NCBI GenBank assembly: GCA_015067495.1
Contig: SVMI01000004.1
Coordinates: 1 to 64,000, forward strand
Length of the DNA: 64,000 nt
Source: Oscillospiraceae bacterium
GTDB taxonomy: Bacteria; Bacillota; Clostridia; Oscillospirales; Oscillospiraceae
Direction of reading: 5' to 3'
Shown: positions 25,064 to 35,500 of the stretch, piece after piece
Position numbering within the stretch: position 1 is the first letter of the stretch
How the letters are laid out: every line of letters begins with the position of its first letter
The notes under the pieces: model-generated
The model's database searches: none
What the model was told of the DNA's origin: nothing
Seen by the model: the letters and a program-made list of their open reading frames with translations, nothing else
Position numbers and translations under genes: made by a program

Positions 25064-26269
25064 ATGTTCAAAAAATCATTGCTTTGCATCTGCGTGGTCG
25101 CCGCCTGCCTGATCGGTCTTTGCGGCAACGCAGTTGCGCTGGAGGTGGACTGCGACAGCATCTACTGCTTCAGTCCGGAGGATCTTTCTTCTGAGGAAAC
25201 CCTCATGGGCGTCTGCATCACGGGTCTTCCCGATGCCAAAACCGGCACCATCATGCTGGGCAGACGGGTGGTGCGGGTAGGCGACATTCTGACCGCCGCG
25301 CAGGTGGCGCAGATGACCTTTGCACCGCTGCAGACCCAAGAGGATCAGGATGCGGTAGTCACATACCTGCCCATCTATGAAAACCGCGTTGCCCCTGCTG
25401 TCAGCACAACCATTTCCATCCGCGGCAAGACGGATCAGCCGCCTGTGGCTGAGGATCTTGCTATCGAGACCTACAAGAATCTGCCCAACGACGGCGCACT
25501 CAAGGTCAGCGATCCCGAAGGTCAGGCACTGACCTACTCCGTCATCCGTCAGCCCAAGCGCGGCTCTGTGGAGGTACGTGCCGACGGCACCTTCACCTAC
25601 ACGCCCAAGAAAAACAAGGTGGGCGTTGACTCCTTCACCTTCGCCGCCACCGACCCGGCGGGCAATGTGTCCCGGGAGGCAACCGTGACCGTCAGCATCA
25701 TCAAGCCCAGCGACGCCACACAGTACACCGATACTGTCGGCTCGAGCTGCCGTTTTGAGGCGGAATGGCTGAAAAACACCGGCATTTTTATCGGTGAGAG
25801 CATCGGCGGTGCCCAGTGCTTCCGGGAAGACCGCAGCGTCAGCAAGGGCGAATTTCTGACCATGGTGGTCAAATCCCTCGGTATTCCCGTGGATGAAAAT
25901 GCCACCGCCACCGGCTATGCGGAAGAGATCCCCCGCTGGCTGCAGCCCTATCTGGCAGCGGCGATGCGCTCCGGGCTGACCTCCGGCATTCCCCTGACGG
26001 ATGCGGGAACGCTGGGTCTTGACGATGTCATCACCGGCGCGGAAGCTGCCGTGATGCTGCAAAACGCCATGGATCTGTCCCTTTCCACCACTTCTGCGCC
26101 GGAGGATGGCGACATTCCCGACTGGGCAAAGGTCGCCGTCATGGCGATGAATGACAACGGCATCCGCATCCATGCCACCGACAAGCTGACCCGCGGTCAG
26201 GTAGCGGTGATGCTCTATCAGGCAAACCAGCTGGCAACGGAAGCCCCGGGTCTTTCCATGTATCAATAA
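25064..26269 (+). CDS. Secreted S-layer-homology protein with Ig-like domain
   Basis: 401 residues. Signal peptide about 1-25 (LLCICVVAACLIGLCGNAVA). N-terminal region about 26-125 contains a fibronectin/chromogranin-like beta domain with no firm assignment. Residues about 128-215 (PPVAEDLAIETYKNLPNDGALKV ... GTFTYTPKKNKVGVDSFTF) are a cadherin-like/Big_9 Ig repeat. Two SLH-like motifs follow: residues about 230-290 (WLKNTGIFIGESIGGAQCF ... SKGEFLTMVVKSLGI) and about 340-395 (WAKVAVMAMNDNGI ... LTRGQVAVMLYQ). SLH domains bind pyruvylated wall polymers, so this is a wall-associated protein. AGGAGG stands 10 bases before the ATG. Single gene. Confidence 0.85.
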   Translation: MFKKSLLCICVVAACLIGLCGNAVALEVDCDSIYCFSPEDLSSEETLMGVCITGLPDAKTGTIMLGRRVVRVGDILTAAQVAQMTFAPLQTQEDQDAVVTYLPIYENRVAPAVSTTISIRGKTDQPPVAEDLAIETYKNLPNDGALKVSDPEGQALTYSVIRQPKRGSVEVRADGTFTYTPKKNKVGVDSFTFAATDPAGNVSREATVTVSIIKPSDATQYTDTVGSSCRFEAEWLKNTGIFIGESIGGAQCFREDRSVSKGEFLTMVVKSLGIPVDENATATGYAEEIPRWLQPYLAAAMRSGLTSGIPLTDAGTLGLDDVITGAEAAVMLQNAMDLSLSTTSAPEDGDIPDWAKVAVMAMNDNGIRIHATDKLTRGQVAVMLYQANQLATEAPGLSMYQ

Positions 26270-26383
26270 CAGGCGGGCGGTTCATGACCGCCCCTACATA
26301 TTCTGATATATTGTAGGGGACGATGCCCACATCGTCCCGCCTGTCACGGTGCGATTATAACGGGTGGATGTAGGCATCCACCC
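26270..26383. repeat. Dispersed cruciform repeat downstream of the SLH gene
   Basis: Outer arms CAGGCGGG (26270-26277) and CCCGCCTG (26336-26343) enclose inner arms CCCCTACA/TGTAGGGG, with small hairpins GGCGGTTCATGACCGCC and ACGATGCCCACATCGT. A second hairpin, GGGTGGATGTAGGCATCCACCC, follows at 26362-26383. Such TGTAGGGGNNG elements are common between genes in Oscillospiraceae genomes. A relative is at 61874-61946. Confidence 0.75.
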
Positions 26384-26388
26384 CTGCA

Positions 26389-26424
26389 AAACAAAACGAC
26401 CCCAACCAAACGGTTGGGGTCGTT
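26389..26424 (-). terminator. Terminator of rpsB-tsf
   Basis: Perfect stem AACGACCCCAACC/GGTTGGGGTCGTT with AAAC loop and a U-rich tract on the minus strand, 16 bp past the tsf stop. Confidence 0.9.
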
Positions 26425-26439
26425 CCTGAATAACTCGAA

Positions 26440-27366
26440 TTACTTGCCAGCGTTGGCGATCTGAGCTGCGACTTCGTCAGCGAAGTTCTCTTCCTTCTTC
26501 TCAATGCCTTCACCCTTGATATAGTGGATAGCATCGACGAAAGCGACCTTGCCGCCCAGCTTCTTGGCAGCGTCAGCGATGTAGCCGGCGACGTCGCCCT
26601 TAAACAGGTCAGCGCGGACGAACTCCTGCTGCAGCAGGCAGATCTCCTTGTAGAAAGCAGCGATCTTGCCGGCAGCGATCTTTTCCTTGACAGCGGCGGG
26701 TTTGCCTGCCATCTTGGGATCGTTGTCCATCTGTGCGATCTGGACAGCCAGTTCCTTGTCGACTTCTTCCTGAGGAACCTGGGACTTATCCCAGTACTTT
26801 GCGCCCATAGCAGCGATCTGCATTGCAACGTTCTTGCCGATCTCGGTAGCGTCGCAGCCCTCGACAGCCAAGTTGACCAGAACACCGTGGGTGCCGCCCA
26901 TGTGGACGTAAGCAACGGAGGTATTCTCAGCAAAGCGGTCGAAACGGCGGATCTGCATGTTCTCGCCGATGGACATGACCTTCTCCTGCATGATCTCGGT
27001 GACGGTCAGAGAGGTGCCGGGGTAGGTGCAAGCCTTCAGAGCCTCCACATCAGCGGGGTTCTGGGTGGCAACGACAACTGCCAAATTCTTGACCAGATCC
27101 ATGAAGGCGTCGGTCTTGGCAGCAAAGTCAGTCTCGGAGTTGACCTCGATGACGACGCCGACGCCGTCAACGACGGTTGCGTAAGCAACGCCTTCAGCGG
27201 CAACGCGGCCAGCCTTCTTGGCAGCCTTTGCCAGACCCTTTTCGCGCAGCCAGTCAACAGCCTTATCCATATCACCGTCGGTAGCAGTCAGAGCTGCCTT
27301 GCAGTCCATCATGCCGACGTTGGTCATTTCGCGGAGCTTCTTAACATCCAGTGCGGTAAATGCCAT
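26440..27366 (-). CDS. tsf: Elongation factor Ts
   Basis: Guanine-nucleotide exchange factor for EF-Tu. 308 residues, full length. N-terminal UBA-like domain (KKLREMTNVGMMDCKAAL at about 8-25) and the Ts core with TDFAAK (about residue 80), the pair of EF-Tu-contacting helices, and HVLVNLAVEGCDATEIGKN. Cotranscribed with rpsB, the universal order. Confidence 0.97.
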   Translation of the reverse strand: MAFTALDVKKLREMTNVGMMDCKAALTATDGDMDKAVDWLREKGLAKAAKKAGRVAAEGVAYATVVDGVGVVIEVNSETDFAAKTDAFMDLVKNLAVVVATQNPADVEALKACTYPGTSLTVTEIMQEKVMSIGENMQIRRFDRFAENTSVAYVHMGGTHGVLVNLAVEGCDATEIGKNVAMQIAAMGAKYWDKSQVPQEEVDKELAVQIAQMDNDPKMAGKPAAVKEKIAAGKIAAFYKEICLLQQEFVRADLFKGDVAGYIADAAKKLGGKVAFVDAIHYIKGEGIEKKEENFADEVAAQIANAGK

Positions 27367-27383
27367 TTTCTATTTCCTCCTAA

Positions 27384-28118
27384 TTACTCAGCCTCGACAG
27401 CCTCGGTAGCCTCGGCAGCTTCAGCAACAGCGTCCTCACCCTGACGGCCTTCGATGGCAGCGCTTGCCATAGCGGCAGCGATCAGGCGGATCGCGCGGAT
27501 AGCGTCGTCATTGCCGGGGATGACGTAGTCGATCTCGTCGGGGTCGCAGTTGGTGTCAACGATAGCGACGACGGGAATGCCCAGCTTCTTAGCCTCAGCG
27601 ATGGCGTTGCGCTCCTTGCGGGGGTCAACGATGAACAGAGCAGCGGGGATCTTCTTCATTTCCTTAACGCCGCCCAGATACTTCTCGAGCTTCTCGATCT
27701 CGCCCTGCAGCTGAATGACTTCCTTCTTGGGCAGCATTGCGAAAGTGCCGTCAGCTTCCATCTTGCGCAGCTGTGCCAGACGGTCGATACGGGTACGCAT
27801 GGTGCGGAAGTTGGTCATCATACCACCAAGCCAACGGGCGTTGACATAGTAGCCGCCGCAGCGGATCGCTTCTTCCTTGATGGCATCCTGAGCCTGCTTC
27901 TTGGTGCCGACGAACAGGATGTTGCCGCCGTTGGCTGCAGTCTCACGAACGAAGTTGTAAGCCTCTTCCAGCTTCTTAACGGTCTTCTGCAGGTCGATGA
28001 TGTAGATACCGTTACGCTCGGTGTAGATGTAGGTAGCCATCTTGGGGTTCCAGCGGCGGGTCTGGTGACCGAAGTGTACGCCGGCCTCCAGCAGTTGTTT
28101 CATAGATACGACAGACAT
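27384..28118 (-). CDS. rpsB: 30S ribosomal protein S2
   Basis: 244 residues from ATG 28118 ([18 protein letters not shown]), which has AAAGGAG; an upstream in-frame start is not used because it lies in the leader. Family signatures: [55 protein letters not shown] and [22 protein letters not shown]. Structural protein of the small subunit. A 130-nt structured leader precedes it. Confidence 0.97.
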   Translation of the reverse strand: MSVVSMKQLLEAGVHFGHQTRRWNPKMATYIYTERNGIYIIDLQKTVKKLEEAYNFVRETAANGGNILFVGTKKQAQDAIKEEAIRCGGYYVNARWLGGMMTNFRTMRTRIDRLAQLRKMEADGTFAMLPKKEVIQLQGEIEKLEKYLGGVKEMKKIPAALFIVDPRKERNAIAEAKKLGIPVVAIVDTNCDPDEIDYVIPGNDDAIRAIRLIAAAMASAAIEGRQGEDAVAEAAEATEAVEAE

Positions 28119-28240
28119 TTTGCTTTTCTCCTTTTGTTTTTCCTCCACCCCGATCATCTCGCACTGCCCGCTCAAATGAGCACTCGGGGGTACGATCACC
28201 GGGTGTGTGGTTTAATAATGTCATGGGTTTTGCCCATGCC
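28119..28240 (-). promoter_or_regulatory. Structured leader of the rpsB-tsf transcript
   Basis: The untranslated leader between promoter and rpsB contains hairpins CATGGG-CAAAA-CCCATG and GCTC-ATTT-GAGC, plus a longer partial pairing between the CACCCGGTGATC and GATCGGGGTG segments. Ribosomal-protein leaders often bind their own product; whether this one does cannot be told. Confidence 0.45.
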
Positions 28241-28245
28241 GAACC

Positions 28246-28274
28246 ATTATATAGCATCAGCGGGCATTTTGCAA
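28246..28274 (-). promoter_or_regulatory. rpsB-tsf promoter
   Basis: TTGCAA (28269-28274), 17-bp spacer, TATAAT (28246-28251) on the minus strand. Confidence 0.8.
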
Positions 28275-28315
28275 GTATTTTTTCCAAAATATTTTCACTT
28301 TATTCCCATTTTTTC

Positions 28316-28600
28316 TCAAATCGGAAACCAAAGGGGTCTTTTTCGCGGACGGCAGCATTCCTCCGGCTTGATGTCCACCAGAATGATGTCCGGGCCGATG
28401 CGCCGGATGCACCGCCAAGGGATCACAAAGTCGTCATGCCTGCCGATCACGCCGAGAAAACGGCTGGGTCCCGGCACCAAAATCGCCAGCACCTTACCCT
28501 CCGGAAGCTCCACCTCCACATCGGAAACGAATCCCAGCCGCCGTCCGTCCGCCACACAGATCACTTCCTTGCAGTAAAGCTCTGTTGCTCTGATCCCCAT
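28316..28600 (-). CDS. YlmC/YmxH-family sporulation-associated PRC-barrel protein
   Basis: 94-residue small protein from ATG 28600 (MGIRATELYCKEVICV), preceded by GGAGGAGG; the frame can be opened further upstream but this is the standard family start. The pattern ELYCKEVICVADGRRLGFVSDVEVE, then GRHDDFVIPWRCIRRIGPDIILVDI is the YlmC/YmxH PRC-barrel fold. These short proteins sit next to sporulation genes; here it directly follows sigG on the same strand. Cys-rich C-terminus (PEECCRPRKRP). Exact role unknown. Confidence 0.85.
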   Translation of the reverse strand: MGIRATELYCKEVICVADGRRLGFVSDVEVELPEGKVLAILVPGPSRFLGVIGRHDDFVIPWRCIRRIGPDIILVDIKPEECCRPRKRPLWFPI

Positions 28601-28663
28601 CCTGCGCGCCTCCTCCAAACATTTTGGTACAGCGTATGCGCGCATAGAAAGAAATATGTCCAT

Positions 28664-28696
28664 ACACTTGGCTCTCCCCTTGGGAGAGCCAAGTGT
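28664..28696. repeat. Strong hairpin between sigG and the ymxH-like gene
   Basis: Perfect 15-bp stem ACACTTGGCTCTCCC/GGGAGAGCCAAGTGT with a 3-base loop, starting 5 bp past the sigG stop. It lacks a clear U run, so it is either a weak terminator/mRNA stabiliser or a copy of a dispersed GGCTCTCCC-type repeat. Confidence 0.7.
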
Positions 28697-28700
28697 TTCC

Positions 28701-29480
28701 TTATGATACAGTGACACTTTTGCGCATGGTTGCGATCGCGCCCTTTTCCAACCGCGACACCTGCGCTTGGGAGATGCCCACCAGATCCGCTACCTCCATC
28801 TGGGTCTTTCCGTCGTAAAAACGAAGGGACAGGATCTGCTTTTCCCGCTCTCCCAGTGCCTGAAAGGCATTTTGCAGGGTGATATGCTCCATCCAGTTCA
28901 GCTCCGTATTTTTGGTGTCGCGCACCTGATCCATCACCGTCAGCGGATCGCCGCCCTCGGAATAAACGGGATCGTAAAGGCTCACAGGCGCGCAAACCGC
29001 ATCCAGCGCCTCGCTGATGGTCTCCTCCGGGAGGGACAGCTCCTTCCCGATCTCCTCCAAGGTCGGCTCACGCCCCAGCTGAGCGAGCATCTGCTCCTTG
29101 CACTGCAGAATGCGGTAAGCCACGTCCCGGATAGAGCGGGACACCCGGATGGCACTGTTATCCCGCAAATACCGCCGCACCTCCCCGGCGATCATTGGCA
29201 CGCCATAGGTTGAGAAACGGACATTTTTGCTCGGGTCGAAATTGGAAATTGCTTTGATCAGACCGATACATCCCACCTGAAAGAGATCATCAGGACTTTC
29301 ACCTCGCTTTTCAAAGCGCTGGATCACCGATAGCACCAATCGCAGATTCCCCTCGATCAGCTCCTGCCGCGCACGTTCATCTCCCTGATTGGCACGCTGC
29401 AGCAGTACGGTCATTTCCTCCTGAGATAAGGTCTTGAGCTTCGCTGTGTTGACGCCGCAGATCTCTACTTTTCCCTGCAT
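28701..29480 (-). CDS. sigG: RNA polymerase sporulation sigma factor SigG
   Basis: Late forespore sigma factor. 259 residues. The N-terminus KVEICGVNTAKLKTL is diagnostic of SigG. Region 2 (ARQELIEGNLRLVLSVIQRF, DDLFQVGCIGLIKAI, RFSTYGVPMIAGEVRRYLRD), region 3 (SVSRSIRDVAYRILQ) and region 4 (REKQILSLRFYDGKTQMEVADLVGISQAQVSRLEK) are complete. It shows that the organism has the sporulation programme. The usual spoIIG partners are not next to it. Confidence 0.96.
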   Translation of the reverse strand: MQGKVEICGVNTAKLKTLSQEEMTVLLQRANQGDERARQELIEGNLRLVLSVIQRFEKRGESPDDLFQVGCIGLIKAISNFDPSKNVRFSTYGVPMIAGEVRRYLRDNSAIRVSRSIRDVAYRILQCKEQMLAQLGREPTLEEIGKELSLPEETISEALDAVCAPVSLYDPVYSEGGDPLTVMDQVRDTKNTELNWMEHITLQNAFQALGEREKQILSLRFYDGKTQMEVADLVGISQAQVSRLEKGAIATMRKSVTVS

Positions 29481-29539
29481 AGCTTCCTCCTGAGAAAAAT
29501 GGTACTATCAGTATCTCCATTTCCCCCGGAAAGATACAA

Positions 29540-29567
29540 GGGCGGTGACAGTTTCCTGTCACCGCCC
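29540..29567 (-). terminator. Terminator of the giant surface-protein gene
   Basis: Perfect 12-bp stem GGGCGGTGACAG/CTGTCACCGCCC, loop GAAA/TTTC. The U run is weak (TTGTATCTTTCC on the minus strand). It lies between the 8.3-kb gene and sigG. Confidence 0.7.
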
Positions 29568-29587
29568 CCATTCAGAAGGTAGAGTGC

Positions 29588-32500
29588 TTAATGCGTTGTT
29601 GTTTCTTTCTTCTTTTTCGCAACCATTGCGGTGCTGACCAGTCCGCCGCAGCTGGCGAGCATCAGGGCGCTCATCAGCAGCAGGTTGGTGTAGTCACCGG
29701 TTGCAGGAGGATCGTTGGGATCAGGCTTGGTGGCAGGGTTGGATACCACGTTGGTGGTGTAGGTGTTTCTGCCCTCCACGACCACAGCCTGATTGGTAAC
29801 GGTCATGCTGGTTTCGCAAGTTACGGTCACCTCGAAGGATACCGCCACTTCTTCGCCGGCTTCCACCTCCAGCGTCCAGCTGATGACGCCGTCAATGATC
29901 GTGCCGCCGCTTTCAGAGGTGTAGGTAGTGCCGCCGGGAATGGTGTCGGTGATGGTCACAGTAACCTTCTCGGAAGAGGTGTTCTTGTAGCGGATCACAT
30001 AGACCAGCTTGTCGCCGTTGACAACAGACTTGCCGTCGATGTTCACGGTAGGTGCAGAAGCAAGGTAGACTTCCTTCTTCACCTCATCCTCAACCGTGTA
30101 GATGGAGGTCTCGTTGGTGGTGTAGGTGTTTCTGCCCTCAACCACGGTTGCCTTGTTGGTGATGGTCTCGCTGCCGACCGTTCCGACCTTCACCCGGAAG
30201 GTCACAGTGACAGTCGCGCCTGCTTCCACATCCAGCTCCCAAGTGAGCACGCCGTCAGCGAAGACGCCGCCGTTGTCGGCAGAGCCGTCCACATATGCGG
30301 TGTGGGCGGGGATGGTGTCGGTGACAGTCACCCGGACAGGCAGGGTGTCGTTGTTGGTGTAGCTGATGGCATAGACCAGCTCGTCGCCTGCGTAGACCTT
30401 CTTGCCGTCGATGTTGACAGCGGGATCTGCTGCGAAGAATACCTCCTTCTTCACCTCGTCCTCAACGGTGTAATTGGTAACGCCGTTGGTGGTGTAGGTG
30501 TTTCTGCCCTCGACGATGGTCGCCTCGTTGGAGATGGTCTCTTCCTTGGCATTGTCCTTCACGGTAACCTTGAAGGTCACGGTGACGGTCTGACCTGCCT
30601 CGACCTCCAGCTCCCAAGTGAGCACGCCGTCAGCGAAGATACCGCCGTTGTCGGCAGAGCCGTCCACGTATGCGGTGTGGGCGGGGATGGTATCGGTGAT
30701 GGTAACAGTCGCAGTCTCCTGCGCGCCGTTGGTGTAGCTGATGGCGTAAACCAGCGTGTCGCCGATATAGACCTTCTTGCCGTCGATATTGACGGTGGGA
30801 TCGGACTCCAAGAAGGACTTCTTTTCCACATCGTCATCCACGGTGTAGTTGGTCACTTCATTGGTGGTGTAGGTGTTTCTGCCCTCGGTAACAGTGGCTT
30901 TGTTGGCGATGGTCACATTGCCGGCATCGGCAACAGCTGCCCTGAAGGTCACGGTGACAGTCTCGCCTGCTTCCACATCCAGCACCCAAGTGACCGTACC
31001 GTCGGCATATGTGCCGCCGTTGTCGGCAGAGCCATCCACATAAGTGGTGTTCACGGGGAGCTTGTCGGTGATGGTCACGGTAACCATATTGGTATCGTTG
31101 TTGGTGTAGCTGATGGCGTAGATCAGCTCGTCGCCGGCGTAGACCTTCTTGCCGTCGATGTTGACAGTGGGATCGGCAGCGAAGAAGACCTCCTTCTTCA
31201 CCTCGTCGTCGGTGGTGTAGTTGGTGACCGCCTTGGTCTCGTAGCTGTTTTTGCCCTCAACGATGGTGGCGACATTCTCAATGGTCGCGTTGCCTGCGTC
31301 CTCAACAGTGACCCGGAAGGAGACCGTCAGGGTCTCGCCTGCGGGAACAGTCTTGGTCCATTTGATCTCGCCGTTTGCGAACACACCGTCATAGTCGGCA
31401 GAGCCGTCCACATAGGTGGTATGGGCAGGGATCTTATCAGCGATCGTGACGGTGGCATCCTCCTTGGCGGAGTTGGTGTAGCTGATGGTATAGACCAGCT
31501 CGTCACCGGCATAGACCTTCTTGCCATCGATGCTGATTGCGGTGTTGCCCGCCAGATAGACATTCTTTTCCACTTCGTCATCCACGGTGTAGCTGGTGAC
31601 GGAGTTGGTTGTGTAGGTGTTCCTGCCCTCGACGATGGTTGCAGTGTTCTCGATGCTCTTGTCAGCGATGTCCTTATTGACCGTCACCTTGAAGGAAACG
31701 ATCAGGGTCTCACCTGCAGGAACCGTCCGGGTCCATGTGATGACACCGTTTGCGAACACGCCGTCATTGTCGGCAGAGCCGTCCACATAAGTGGTGTATG
31801 CAGGGATGGTATCGGTGATGGTCACATCCGCAGGTTCTTTTGCGGTGTTCTTGTAGCGGATGACGTAGGTAAGCTCATCACCCTCGTAGACCTTTCCGCC
31901 GTCGATCTTCACTTGGGAGTCCCCGGCAAAGACCTGCTTTTCAGCCTCGTCCTTGACAGTGTAGTTGGTGACCCATTCGGTTTCGTAGCTGTTGGTGCCG
32001 TCGGTAGCGGTCGCCTGATTTTCGATGGTCGCCGCACCGATGCCGGTGTTGACGGTGACCTTAAAGGCAACGGTCACAGTTGCCCATGCGGGAACATTCT
32101 CAAGCTTCCACACCAGCGCGCCGTTTGCGTAAACGCCGCCGTTGTCGGCAGAGCCTGCAACGTAGGTGGTATTGGTGGGGATCACGTCGGTGATCACGAT
32201 GTTGGCGGGAGCGCCGGAGGTGTTGATGAAGCTGATGTTGTAGATCAGCTCGTCGCCCTCGTAGACCTTCTTGCCGTCGACGCTGGTGTACACATCCTCG
32301 GCGGCGAAGACATCCTTCTTCAGCTCATGCTGGACGGTGTGGTTGACCACTTCGTTGGTCTTATAGGTGTTGACGCCGTCGCGAACCACTGCGGTATTGG
32401 CAACGATCGCCTCGGTCTCATTGACTCTGACATTGAAGGATACGGTCACGCTCTCGCCCTTGGCAACGTTCAGGATCCAGCCGACGTGGCTTCCCACGTA

Positions 32501-35500
32501 GGTACCGCCATGGGAGGCAGAGCCGTCCACATAGGTGGTATGGTTGGGGATGGTATCCACGATGTCCGCAACCACATTCTGACCGGTGTAGTTGGTGTAG
32601 GTGATGAAGTAGGTCAGGATATCGCCTGCTTCGACCTTCTGACCGTCGATGTGGGTCGCGGTGCTGCCTGCCAGATAGACTTCCTTCTCGGTGACTTCCT
32701 CGAAGGTGGCGTTGGTGAAGGTGACAGCTGTGGATACGGATGCGGCAGGAGCGGTGGAAACGCCGCTTTCCATGTTGGTGACCACGGCGCGGAGCTGTCC
32801 GTCGCCGGTGTCGCTGACACGGACGGTGAACTGATGCTCGGTGCTGTCATAGACCACATCGTCCACAGGGTTGCTTGCATCCTCGACGATCACGAAGTAG
32901 TAGGTTCCGGCGGTACTGAAGCTTCTTGCGAAGGAGAACGCGCCGTCCACATTCTCCGCAGTACCCAGCAGCGTGGCTGCGCTTGCGGCAATGTCAAAGG
33001 AATTGTCGGTGCTGTAGAGTGCGAAGGTGAAGCTCTTATCCTGAAGTGCCGCGCCCTTGAGGAGCTTGGTGCCGTTGAAGGTCACCTGCGCAGACCGGGC
33101 GGTGTAGGTGTTCTCGAAACGGATATCGGCATTGCTGACGCTTGCGGAAGCACTCAGGACACCTGCCGTATCCGTAACAGTGACGGTGACGGTGATTGGC
33201 TGATTCACGCCGTCATAGCGCACGCCTGCCACATTGCCCGCCACTTCTCTGATGGTGTAGGTGTGAACACCTGCCTCGGTGAAGGTCAGAGGCTTGAAGG
33301 CGAAGCTGCCGTCAGCGTTGTTGGTAGCAGTCTGCTTCCATGTGCCATTCTCCAACAGCTCGAAGGAGAACTCGCCGTCTCTGGGGGCGCGGCCATGGAG
33401 GAGCTTGGTGCCGGTAAGCGTATAGGTGGTAGCGGTTGCCTGATAGTGGTTACGGAAGGTGACCACGTTGGACACCGCATCCTCGAAGTAGTAGCTTGCA
33501 GCCAGCTTGCCGGTAGCGGCATCGTTGGTCACTTCCACCACCAGATCGTAGATGGTGGGGTCGTAGCGCATGCCGTCCAGCACGTACTTGCCGGAGCTTG
33601 CCTCGTATACGGCACCGTCGGGAATGGACTCCACGATGTCGTACTGATACGTGCCGACGCCTGCGAAGGTCAATGCCTTGTCAAAGTCCACAAAGTTGAC
33701 ATCGCCGTTCAGCTCGTTCTTGCCGATGAGCAGCGGTGTGCCGCGGTCGCCGTCTGCGTAGACGTAGAAGGTGAACTGATCTGCTTCGAGTCTCTTGCCG
33801 GTCAGCTCTTTTCTGACTGCGCCGTCCAGCTCCACGGAAATGTCCTCAGGATCGTAGGTGTTGACGAAGGAGACCGTACCCTTGGTGGCATCGGCAGCAT
33901 CCAGCGTGACCACCTCGTCCGGGTTGGTGGAGTTGGTCTTTTCCACGCTGAGCGCAGCACTCAGCTCGCCGTTGTCGGCGGTGACGGTGACGGTGATGCG
34001 GTACTGGGCTGCGGAGTAAGTCCAGCCGGGTGCGCCCTTGCTGACCTCGCTCAGCAGGAAGTAATAGGTTCCCACCTTGGTGCAGACGGAGGTGAAGCGG
34101 GCATTGCCTGCGGCATCGGAGAAGATGCTGAAGCTTGCCGCTTCCGCGCCGGTCAGAGGATTCCAGTTTGCGTCGGTGCTGACAGCTCTGAACTCGAAGC
34201 CTGCCTTGGAGACGGCAGTGTCGCCGGAGAGGTTATTAACCAGCTTCTTCACATCCAAACTGACGGGTGCGGTGTGGAAGGTGTTGTTGAAGGTCACTTC
34301 GTAAGAGCCGTCGGTGATGGCGGTGTTGTGAAGATCTGTCACCGTTGCCACCAGCTGACCGCCGTTATCCGTGACGGTAACGTCGAAGGTGTAGAGGGTT
34401 CTGTCGTAGGTCACGTTGGCAACGTTGCCCTTGACCTCCAGCACCCGATAGGCATGGCTGCCCACCTTGCTGTAGGTGATGCCCGCCAGAACATCCTCGA
34501 TCGTGAAGGTCTTGGTGCCGGATTCATCCGCTGCGTAGGGAGTTTCGGCAGTCTTGCCTGTGATGTCCTCCCACAAGCTGCCGTTCCACTTCTGCACCTT
34601 GTAGGTGAAGGTGCCGCCGGGGTGTGCGCCCTCTGCAGTGAAGTTCTTTGTGCCGGCGATGTCAAGATCGACGGAAACAGGGCTGGGGGTATAGTGGTTC
34701 ATGACCACAGCAGTTGCGCTGCCGTCGGCAGGGATCGTCAGAATGTTATCCCCGTCGGCAGTTTCGCCGGAATGGTTGCGGGTACGGTAGGACACCGCGA
34801 AGTGGCTGTCAGGGGTGCTTTCGGTGACGGAAACCGCCGTTCCCTCGGGAATGCGGAAGATCTCAACGGTCTGTCTTGCCTTGATCAGGAAGATCATGTT
34901 GCCGGAAGCATCGACGGTCACATCGTAAGGAGCAGCATGAGCGCTGTCTTCAACTGTAAAGGTCTTGCCTGCCAAAGCTGCGCCCACGTTGACGGTGATC
35001 TCGAAGGCGGTATCCAACACACTGCCGGGAACGGCATGATCGCTGGTGATCTCCTTGGTGATGTAGAGGTTGCCGTACTTGTTGGGTGCATTGGTGACAT
35101 CAGCAGGAGCGAACTGCGCCGCACCGTTCAGTGCCTCGCTGACGAGGGGAACTGTGACAGAGTCGGTTTTGCTTGCGATGTAGTAATCGCCATCCACCAC
35201 TTCTCCGATCTGGCAGGTAGTGCCGCCGGGAATACCGCTGATATAGACGGTCTGCCCAGCCTTGACCTCTACTGTCAGGACATTTCCGCTGTAGGTACTG
35301 GTGACAGCATTGCCTTCGGCATCCACTGCAACGGGAGAAGCGCTAACGCCCGCAGGGACAGTAACGGTCAGCTTGTAGATGTCGTCCGCATTACCGATCG
35401 CCTCGGTAACAGACTTGGTCAGGGCGATGCCTGTGTCGATCTGAACGGTCAGCACGCCATTGTTGCCCAGCCAGACAGCAACGTCGTTGTCGTTGTGATC

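Noticed and set aside
29740-32700. Tandem repeats that might look like a CRISPR-like array.
   Set aside because: The unit is about 370 bp, stays in frame and encodes DUF11 domains; no short repeat-spacer layout and no cas genes.
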